NCBI RefSeq assembly: GCF_905220365.1
Contig: NC_061141.1
Span: 1,495,501 to 1,559,500, forward strand
DNA: 64,000 bases
Reading direction: 5' to 3'
From: Vanessa cardui
Taxonomy: Eukaryota; Arthropoda; Insecta; Lepidoptera; Nymphalidae
Within the stretch, counting starts at the first letter, position 1, and the number at the start of each line of letters is the position of its first letter. Positions 52,766 to 60,738 of this stretch are shown here, in pieces. The notes under the pieces are model-generated. The model saw only the letters and a program-made list of their open reading frames with translations, searched no databases and was not told where the DNA came from. The position numbers and the translations under genes were made by a program.

Positions 52766-53079
52766 ATTTTTTATATTATATATAACAATCATAACCCAGA
52801 AACCTAATATGTGGTAGGAAATTAAACATAAATTATTGCTGAGATTTTTTATCAGATATTATGTTTAGATGACTGTAGAAACACACATTTTCTGACAGAT
52901 TCAAATGCATTACCTATATATCTAGTTAAGCCAGACAATCACTCACGTGACACGTTCTTGAGTTTCGATGCACATAATATTAACCTTCGAGATAATGGAA
53001 TACATATTAAATATCATATACATATACAACATTAATGTAAACTATGTGAATGCTTCTCTTATGCAGTGGCTTATAACGT
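52766..53079. other. No feature recognised
   Basis: AT-rich; no match. Confidence 0.4.
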
Positions 53080-53250
53080 ACAGTCTCAACGCCCAGGAAG
53101 AAACAAGGTGTGACCTTGGCAATCCTGAGGAAGACAGTAGCCGGGGTGACCTTTCATATGCATTACCGAGGGGATATACCCACCGAGCCAAGAGTGGAGC
53201 ACAGGAGAGCCCGCGGATGCACGTCATGACCACAATCCCGTGGCCTCTCC
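53080..53250. other. GC-rich segment, unassigned
   Basis: TGTGACCTTGGCAATCCTGA, GACAGTAGCCGGGGTGACCT and AGCCCGCGGATGCACGTCAT stand out from the AT-rich surroundings and lead into a TATC microsatellite. It is probably part of a repeat, but no second copy lies in the window. Confidence 0.4.
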
Positions 53251-53254
53251 GTCA

Positions 53255-53283
53255 TCTATCTATGTATCTATCTATCTATCTAT
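53255..53283. repeat. (TATC)n microsatellite
   Basis: CATCTATCTATGTATCTATC continues for about seven units with one interruption. Confidence 0.9.
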
Positions 53284-53462
53284 AGGTCCGTTGTTTTTCT
53301 ATGGCAATGCTTTTGTTCCTTTTTCATCGCCAGGTGCCTGGACCCCATTTTTTGGTTAATGTTTTTTACGTTACAGTAAAAGTTGAGTAAGCCAGTATTA
53401 ATACGGAGTTTTCTATATTTTGACAGTTCTAGATCCGAGATGGGCCATTGGTTAGTTAGAAT

Positions 53463-53684
53463 TTTTTTATGACATAGGTGGCAAACGATCAGTAGGCTCA
53501 CCTGATGGAAAGTGACTACCTCTGTCCATCGACATCTGCAACACCAGGAGGCTTGCAGGTGCGTGGCCGGCCTTTAAGAAAGGAGTACGCTCTTTTCTTG
53601 AAGGTTTCCATGTCGTATCGGCTCGGAAAAACCACCGGCGAAAACTGGTTCCACAAAGTGCTCGTGCAAGGCAGAAAATGTCTT
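53463..53684 (-). mobile_element. LINE-PA 3' fragment
   Basis: TTTTTTATGACATAGGTGGC, CACCTGATGGAAAGTGACTA, GGCTTGCAGGTGCGTGGCCG and CACAAAGTGCTCGTGCAAGG. It stops inside the C-terminal codons and meets a SINE-L directly. Confidence 0.85.
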
Positions 53685-53955
53685 AACCGATGATGGCGGG
53701 TTCAAACCCAAGCAATTATCACTGAATATTCATGTGCTTAATTTGTGTTAATAATTCATCTCTTACTCGGTGACGGAAAACATCGTGAGGAAATCTGCAC
53801 GTATATTAAATTTACATTATACAATTTCACAGAAATTCTACCACATGTGTTTTCCACCAACCCGCATAGGAACAGTGCGGTGGAATATGTCGAATATGAA
53901 CACTCAAAGGAGAGGAGGCCTTAGCCCAGCAGTGGGAAATTTACAGGCTGTTGAC
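53685..53955 (+). mobile_element. SINE-L, missing the A box
   Basis: TAACCGATGATGGCGGGTTC, CATGTGCTTAATTTGTGTTA, GAACAGTGCGGTGGAATATG and AGTGGGAAATTTACAGGCTG. Joined to LINE-PA at a TCT shared by both. Confidence 0.8.
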
Positions 53956-54296
53956 AGTTCTACGACAACTTATATTTATAATTGTTGAAATAAATGAGAA
54001 ACATAAATCCGAACTTATGCGAAATCTCTGCTCAATAATGTAAGTAAGATTTGCTTTACAAAATTATTGCACATTGTATGAAACACTTACTTCATCTTAG
54101 ACATTCTGAGCGAATACGAACTTGTTAATTTAATTAATTAACGGTAATAAATTAAATCTGAGCGACAGAACATCTGCACGTTGGGCGATGTACTGAAAAT
54201 GCAGACTCAGAACACTGATTGGATTAGAAGTGGCTAGATTATTCCATTAAGCTGAATATAGTCAAGATTACCTTCCACTGTACCAAGTGGTTCACT
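53956..54296. other. No feature recognised
   Basis: No match seen. Confidence 0.4.
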
Positions 54297-54372
54297 TAAT
54301 ATTAAATCGTTAAATAACGATTCAAAAGTCTATTGCCTACTTGACTAAAGTATATTTTGATTTGATTTGAAC
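54297..54372 (+). mobile_element. LINE-GT terminal fragment
   Basis: GTTCACTTAATATTAAATCG, GCCTACTTGACTAAAGTATA and TTTTGATTTGATTTGA are the last 70 bases of the family. Confidence 0.65.
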
Positions 54373-54576
54373 AAATTCAAATATCGAACAACGTAGATGC
54401 AATAGTAAACTAGATATTCATCGTAAACGTAACACGATCGTGAAAAACCAAAAATAAAATGAAGCTCAAAATATTGTATCACCGTAAAGTTATCATTCGA
54501 AATTTGAAAAGTGATTATATTATGGTGAATAGAATTTTCTATTGGTTGATTAAGTAAGTGGTCATTAGCTTTTCAT

Positions 54577-54815
54577 TTGACAACCGTGGTCGAGTGGTGT
54601 GTACACCGGTTTTCATGGGTACGCCACTCCGAGGTCCCGGGTTAAATTCCCGGCTGAGTCGATGTAGATTATCATTAGATTTCTATGTTGTCTTGGGTCT
54701 CGGTGTTTATGGTACCGTCGTTACTTCTGATATCCATAACACAAGTGTTTTAGCTATTTACATTGGGATCAGAGTAATGTATGTGATGTAGTCTCATATT
54801 GATTTATTTATTATT
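54577..54815 (+). mobile_element. SINE-G, full length
   Basis: ACAACCGTGGTCGAGTGGTG (A box TGGTCGAGTGG, exact), CCCGGGTTAAATTCCCGG (B box two changes), TTGTCTTGGGTCTCGGTGTT and TTGGGATCAGAGTAATGTAT, ending in (TTTA)/(TTA) repeats. Confidence 0.85.
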
Positions 54816-55589
54816 ATTGCCGTTCATAAATCTTGGTGTCCGAAATGGCCATGCTCGACAATGTCTGTAATTACATTGTACACCCTTTTAACGAGAACAT
54901 AATAGACATTACTGTTTGTCGGTAGTGATAAGTTGAACCTACCCATATGGACTTGGTACATAAACATCGTATCGTTACCATTTTTATGAATTCGCTGTTC
55001 TAAGGACTCAACATCGGGTTACTTTGTGCAATAATTAAAAGTTACGTCTAACAGAGTCTGCTGATTTACTATACGAGGCAGCTCGAATTATGATAGTTTT
55101 GCAACATAATTTATGTTCTCAGAACTTCATTAATATAAATCATCGAAATAAAAAAAAAATACATTTAATGTGTACTGGAGGTCGCATAAATAGATATGTA
55201 TATGTTATTTAAAATAGAACATATATTAATAATTAACATGTGTAAATAGACTGATTACTAAATTATTATACGAAAAAGCAATTAGCATATACAATATAAA
55301 TTTAAAAATCAATTCATAAATTCGTTTAGAAGGAGCTCAATATAGACTTCTAGATTTGTTCACATAATAACTCTGTCACTCATACATGTAAAGCACAAGC
55401 GTAAAAGCCTTGACAATTATAAACCGCGCCAAGGTTTTTTAGTCTTCTGTATTATCTTTCATCATGTAAAGTGCTTAATCAAGCTCATTTTGAAAGCAAC
55501 TTAAGTAATTACATTGCCTTGCTTATTTATACTATGAAATACAACCTAATTGTTTGTTACACCATCAAAGGTTTTTTTTAGATATTATT
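54816..55589. other. No gene recognised; possible SINE-T scrap at 54924-54965
   Basis: GTTGAACCTACCCATATGGA and CTTGGTACA loosely follow the SINE-T 5' end in reverse. The rest is AT-rich. Confidence 0.35.
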
Positions 55590-55757
55590 ACATATGTTGA
55601 AAAAGGGTAACTACTGAGTTTCTTGCCGGTAATTCTCGGTAGAATCTATTTTCCGAACCGGCAGTAGCTTCACTTAAGTGTTAAATGAAGATTCAAAAGT
55701 TCTTGTAAAAGCCTACTTGAATAAAGTTTATTTTGATTTTGATTTGATTTTGATTAT
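55590..55757 (+). mobile_element. LINE-GT 3' tail
   Basis: AAAAAGGGTAACTACTGAGT, CTTGCCGGTAATTCTCGGTA, AAGCCTACTTGAATAAAGTT and a (TTTTGAT)n end. Confidence 0.82.
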
Positions 55758-55903
55758 GAAATGAAGACAACGCGCCGCATTTCGAAATTGTCTTTGTCTG
55801 TGGACAGACAGATTCGTGAGAAAAGGCTAAGTGTGTTTATAAAAGATTTTGTGTATATTGGCTTTAATTTTAGATGTTTTTTTATATAATAGGGAAATTT
55901 ACA

Positions 55904-56032
55904 CAGTGGCGGCGTTAGGTGTTGCGGCCAACGTCAACGCCAATGCAATGGGCCTCGCATCCAAAATTTGAAAAAAAACAAGGGCCTCGCAAACTCTTGC
56001 CCCAATTTAGATTCAATCTAGCGCCGCCACTG
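55904..56032. mobile_element. Small MITE-like element, 129 bases
   Basis: CAGTGGCGGCGTTAG at the left and CTAGCGCCGCCACTG at the right pair at 14 of 15 positions. CAGTG...CACTG ends resemble hAT elements, but the 8 flanking bases (AATTTACA, GTAAGAAA) do not match, so no target duplication supports this. A similar GCGCCGCCAGTG end lies at 56113-56125. Confidence 0.55.
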
Positions 56033-56156
56033 GTAAGAAACAGCCATACAACAAAACATTGGGATCAGAGTACTGAAAAAAAAAAACGCAAACTGTATCT
56101 TACCTACATTAAGATTCGTTCTTGCGCCGCCAGTGAGCGTACTGGTAAACAATGAT

Positions 56157-56310
56157 GGTATGACGCTGTAGGAAATTTTAACCAATCCTAACATCACCAA
56201 TGCGCTGCCAACCTTGGGAACTAAGATGTTATGTGACGCATTATGTTGGCGGATTGGTGATGCTAGGAATTCTTAATATTTCTCACATCGCTAATGTCAA
56301 TGTGCATTAA
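56157..56310. mobile_element. Two SINE-T fragments in inverted orientation
   Basis: GACGCTGTAGGAAATTTTAA to AACCTTGGGAACTAAGATGT (minus) is followed by GTTGGCGGATTGGTGATGCT and ATTCTTAATATTTCTCACAT (plus). They pair imperfectly around 56225-56240. Confidence 0.6.
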
Positions 56311-56988
56311 TAACTTATGATTCAAACTTCACACACACACATTCATAACCATATGCATTTATTAGTAATACATTACAATACAAAACATTTGACGGTATTA
56401 TTTTTAAATAAACAAAAGTCAGAATAACAACCGCCAAATATAGTGTCAGTCATGCTACCTCATAGTTAGTGGCTTAGTATTTATCATATTCATTTTTAAT
56501 GTCTTTTTATTCGGGTAAGTTCCTTGTAATGTTTTTCTTCTTGTGTAATTTTTTTTTTTTCAAGGATAAGGGCTTTATAATTTTAGTTTTTTGTTCTTAT
56601 AATTTCATTTATTTATTTTCGTTTGCGCGCATGTGATAATGTTTACCTAATAGTCAGGGGCCATCTGAAAATCAGTGCTTAATGCACAGCACAGCTTATA
56701 CTGAGATGAACCCCTTGCTACCTACACTGTCTTCTTTAAATTTAATTATTTTCCTGTGTATAATCGATGTAATGTGTGTTTATGTGTAGCAAATAAATAG
56801 TTTAAATACATATTAAAAGTAACATTTTTTTTATTAAAAATAGAATGAACATTGCTTTTTCAATTTAATAAATCTTTTTTACTATCAGCAGTTTAAATAC
56901 GAAAAGTCCTTTCAGTATTGATTTTAAGCACCTATTAAAGCTTTTTTCATTTGAGCGAATTTTCCGTATTTACAATGTAACTAATGTG
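56311..56988. other. No gene recognised; possible repeat at 56630-56815
   Basis: CCATCTGAAAATCAGTGCTT, GCACAGCTTATACTGAGATG and a closing GTGTAGCAAATAAATAGTTT resemble text that I recall from other lepidopteran sequences, but there is no second copy here. A polyadenylation-like AATAAA lies near 56790. Confidence 0.35.
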
Positions 56989-57068
56989 TCTAATTTCAAC
57001 GAAATTCTGCCACATGTAAAAACAACAAACCACGCTTGAGCAGCGTAGTGGAATATACTCCTAACCAC
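56989..57068 (+). mobile_element. SINE-L middle fragment
   Basis: GTGTCTAATTTCAACGAAAT, TCTGCCACATGTAAAAACAA and CAGCGTAGTGGAATATACTC. Confidence 0.62.
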
Positions 57069-57239
57069 AAAAGAGATTATAATATTCAGAAATCGTACAC
57101 AATAAATTAGAGAATAACAGCTGAACATTACTTCATACCACCTACGGTCACATACGAAACGGTTCCATAAGGTTCATGGTTACATGTTTAACATGAAAAT
57201 AATAATAATAATTTTATAATCATTAAATAGTAATAGTAG

Positions 57240-57650
57240 GTATAATTACCTTCTTCTTCTGCCTGAATAGACGCTGTAGGGACCAGTACCAGACCAGTGT
57301 CTCAGTACCCCGAGAATCCCCCAAGGTGTTGGTCGGCCCACATATGAGGGCAGCATATGTGGGCCGACCGTCAGGGCATAACGGTAGCATGCGAAAGCGA
57401 CCTCGTGGCGCCCACCGAAATGATGGAGATGGTACCGTTGGTTTTTTAGTAGGTATTCTGATGTACCTGGGCGCGCTCGGTGTCTAGACCTTCGGGGAGT
57501 CCTACATACCCCCCCACATCCATAGTGGGGGAAAAAAAATATAGTAGAAAATATAATATAATGACTGTTAGTCATACAACTTGCTACCAGGTAGCAATGA
57601 TTCAATGAAAACAGCTCGATCATTCATTTACAACGCTTGTGAAAGTATAA
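57240..57650 (-). repeat. Unassigned repeat X, minus copy
   Basis: CATGCGAAAGCGACCTCGTG, GGTTTTTTAGTAGGTATTCT, CTTGCTACCAGGTAGCAATG and GCTCGATCATTCATTTACAA are the reverse complement of 49040-49400. It extends further (57240-57330) and contains a hairpin. An open frame of 125 codons on the minus strand is not alignable between copies. Confidence 0.6.
57331..57369. repeat. Perfect inverted repeat, 16-base arms, 7-base loop, in repeat X
   Basis: GGTCGGCCCACATATG and CATATGTGGGCCGACC flank AGGGCAG. At the corresponding place the other copy reads GACGGTCGCCCGGAGG and departs at once. Confidence 0.93.
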
Positions 57651-57929
57651 TCTCTTATTTTATAGCACTCTTTATACGATCGTAAACTCTCATTATTTTC
57701 CAAAGCGTCAGCTTAGGGACGATTTTATTATATTAATCGTCATAAACAAAACATTAAGTGGTACGGGGCCACACTTTTAAAAGTATCAGACCGTAAATCT
57801 CTGCTTGATTTTATATATAATAATACTCTAGAGGTTAATGATAGTATACAATGAAAGAGAAAACATTTTTAGTAAGTGTTTTGTAATATATATATGTAAA
57901 AACGAAAGAATCACTCATGATTTGATTTG

Positions 57930-58102
57930 ACGACCTCCGTGTTCGAGTAGTGTTCATGGGTATGCCACGAGGTCCCGGGTTCGATGCCGGCCGAGTTGAT
58001 GTAGAAAAAGTTCATTAGTTTTCTATATTGTCTTGGGTATTTGTGGTACATTGGGATCAGAGTAATGTATATGACGTTGTCCAATATTTATTTACTTATT
58101 TG
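57930..58102 (+). mobile_element. SINE-G, with deletions
   Basis: GACGACCTCCGTGTTCGAGT, GGTCCCGGGTTCGATGCCGG (B box one change), TGTCTTGGGTATTTGTGGTA and GTTGTCCAATATTTATTTAC. About 40 bases are missing in two places. Confidence 0.78.
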
Positions 58103-58139
58103 ATGAATGACGAAATCTAGAAATCTAAGAAACTATACA

Positions 58140-58290
58140 CTTGAAATTTTGGCCCTTATAGGATATAGCCATCCGGTATGAACGGATTTTACGAAAGTCT
58201 ATTCCTAAGGGTGTAAAACGGGGATTGGTACTTTGTTTTATAAATTTCGCGTGGGTGAAGCCGCAGGTTAAGCTATTACATTTTTCTTTC
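58140..58290 (-). mobile_element. CTAGC-type repeat, 5' half
   Basis: GGGTGTAAAACGGGGATTGG, TATAAATTTCGCGTGGGTGA and AGCCGCAGGTTAAGCTA resemble the head of CTAGC elements in reverse. Weak. Confidence 0.4.
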
Positions 58291-59175
58291 TTTCGACGGG
58301 TTTTTTCGCGAAAATTATTTTAGACAATGACATTTTTTCTTTGCAAATTTTTTAGCAAATAATTACCTAGATTTGACCTTGTAAATAAAGTAAGCGCCAG
58401 TTTTTTATTCGCGTTTATTATATTTGCGCTCAGCGAATCAAAAAAAAAGGAGTATGACAAGAAAACATGTATGGGCTTTTCGGAACGTAACGATCACTTG
58501 TAAAGAAACACATCGTGAGACATTCATAAGAAGGCTAAATTTTACCAAACAAAAATCCAACAAAATACAATGAATGTAGAACCTACCTCTTTTTATCAGA
58601 AGAGAAAGAAGGTCATTTAAAAACTGATAACATCATCACATAGGAATAGGAATATGAAACAAAGTCGCTTACCGCTGTTTGTGCATATATTTGCTTAGAT
58701 CTTTAAAATTACAATGGATTTTGATACGGTTTTTTTAATATGTAGTGATTAGAGAAAAGGTTTTCGTATGCAACACTTATAATTTTTTAAGTTTCTTATG
58801 TGATTTTGTAAACAAATTCTGTATACTTAGTAAACTTGATATCTTTAATTAGCGATACACTGTCAATGGTGTCTTAAATTAATTAAAGATATTCGACGCT
58901 ATTATGACCGAACAGGCTCTACTATCAGCGATGACAATGAAATTTAAACAATACTCCGAAATGGTATTATTACGCCCACTTCAACTCAAGGCGCTTAATT
59001 GTTTTTAAATTAATTCTTATAAAAGTTATTGAGAAATATCATCCTAATTGGTTTAGGCCACGTGTTATACAAGGAAGGTGTGTGCGACTTTTTTTTAATA
59101 AAGCATAATATATTAACAGGTCCAAATCCAACCAATAGTCAACACTACTACTACTACTTTTACTTTCTACTTTTA
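58291..59175. other. No feature recognised
   Basis: AT-rich DNA with no match or supported ORF. Confidence 0.4.
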
Positions 59176-59498
59176 CTTGGTGGTAGGTCTTTGTGCAAGC
59201 CCGCCTGGGTAGGTTGGACCCACTCATCAGATATTCTACCACTAAATAACAGTACGCAGTATTGTTGTGTTCCGGTTTGAAGGGTGAGTAAGTCCAGTGG
59301 TCCAGAGGAAAAGAGAAGGGTCCAGTGTGACTACAGGAACAAGGGACATAGCATCTTAGTTCCCAAGGTTGGTGGCGCATTGACGATGTAAGGAATAGTT
59401 ACTATTTCTTACATCGTCATTGTCTATGTGTGATGGTGACCACTTACTATCAGGTGGCCCATAATCTCGTCCGCCAACCTATTACATAAAAAAAAAAT
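59176..59498 (+). mobile_element. SINE-T, full length with a small insertion
   Basis: ACTTGGTGGTAGGTCTTTGT to CCAACCTATTACATAAAAAA. About 27 extra bases near 59292-59320 lie between two GTCCAGTG copies, indicating a local duplication. Confidence 0.87.
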
Positions 59499-59856
59499 AC
59501 TACTACTATATACAGCTGGAGAGGTAGATTTCTGATTTAACTACAGATTTCTTTCAGAAAGAATACAAAACACAAACAAATACAAAACACTCTCGGATCG
59601 TGCGGACGTGTGCATTGTGCTAGTTAAAAAGATTAAAATATTTAAATAAAATCGCAGTTGTTGTTTTAACGAAAGTGACACTTACAAACAAATATTATTA
59701 AAGTATTAATTTGTGTGAACAAATCCATCATCTAAATCCTGTGTGTAAGCGCAGTGCTATACGCACCCGCCCCCCAACCCGCAGGAGTAAAGAAGACAAT
59801 TGCAATTTTTCGACTCGCTCACTCACACGCACTTGCTACGTACTTAATACTTAAGG

Positions 59857-60738
59857 ATGAGTACAAAGGAAGCATCGAATAGCGGAAATCTCGGACGCGG
59901 CGACACTGCTGGTTCTACACCTAATTTGTCTATTCAAGATGAAGAGGAGACAAATATCAATATACATCCACGAAAACGCAAAGAGCGTTCATTGGAATAT
60001 GAAATTAAAAATGACCTGTCAGATTTTCGAAAAGATATTAATAAATATCTTAAGGAATTCTCGATCGCACAAAACGAAACTTTACGCCTTATACGACAAG
60101 AAATTACTGGAATGCGAGAAGAAATAAAATGTATAAAATCTACTTCCGAAAACTTAGTTACAAAATATAACACATTAGAAAAAGAAATTGAAACACTAAA
60201 AAAAGAAAATAGTACGGCACAAAATAAAATTGCGAAAATTGAACAGGACATTCCATCAACAAATTATGAAAATAAAAATAAATCGCTGTCGCTTGTAAAC
60301 GAAGACCTCATCCTCGAACTCAAAGATCGTTGTAATCGAGAAAAAAATATTGTCATAGTGGGTATTCGTGAATTGTGTGATAAAAATTTTACTGCTCGGC
60401 GAAAATACGACGAACTTGAATCTTTTAAAATTATTACTTCCATATATGATCAATGTCCGAAACCAATAAAAACCATGCGTCTTGGTAAATACAAACCAGA
60501 CAAAAATAGACCTTTGAAGGTGTTTTTTAATGGTACCGATATTCCTAAGAAAATACTCAGTAATAAGTCTAAATTAGACAAGCAATTCAAAATATATTCC
60601 GATCAAACACCGTCTCAAAAAAAGTACATGAAACAACTAACGGACGAACTACAAAAACGAAAAAATAATGGCGAAACTGATATTATAATTAAATATATAC
60701 AAGGAATACCTAAAATAATAAAATCAAAAAACGATTAG
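59857..60738 (+). CDS. LINE-CR ORF1: coiled-coil RNA-binding protein
   Basis: A 293-residue protein expected to package element RNA. After a polar Ser/Thr/Asp-rich start comes a basic patch (PRKRKERS, near residue 40), then a heptad-rich region (about 48-132, e.g. LRLIRQEITGMREEIKCI) predicted to be a coiled coil. Residues about 150-235 (ELKDRCNREKNIVIVGIREL) look like the RRM-type fold of LINE ORF1 proteins, and the end (QTPSQKKYMKQLTDELQKRK, IIIKYIQGIPKI) like the C-terminal nucleic-acid-binding part. ATG at 59857 is the first of the frame (context AGGATGA). The last three codons before the stop form a frameshift heptamer. The fold assignment is inference by resemblance. Confidence 0.85.
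   Translation: MSTKEASNSGNLGRGDTAGSTPNLSIQDEEETNINIHPRKRKERSLEYEIKNDLSDFRKDINKYLKEFSIAQNETLRLIRQEITGMREEIKCIKSTSENLVTKYNTLEKEIETLKKENSTAQNKIAKIEQDIPSTNYENKNKSLSLVNEDLILELKDRCNREKNIVIVGIRELCDKNFTARRKYDELESFKIITSIYDQCPKPIKTMRLGKYKPDKNRPLKVFFNGTDIPKKILSNKSKLDKQFKIYSDQTPSQKKYMKQLTDELQKRKNNGETDIIIKYIQGIPKIIKSKND

Noticed and set aside
52968..53285. 105-codon frame in the GC-rich segment near 53100
   Set aside because: Ends in the TATC microsatellite, no domain, and open frames exist on both strands as expected from GC-rich DNA.
59934..60251. 105-codon minus-strand frame opposite LINE-CR ORF1
   Set aside because: Antisense shadow of ORF1; composition follows the sense gene.
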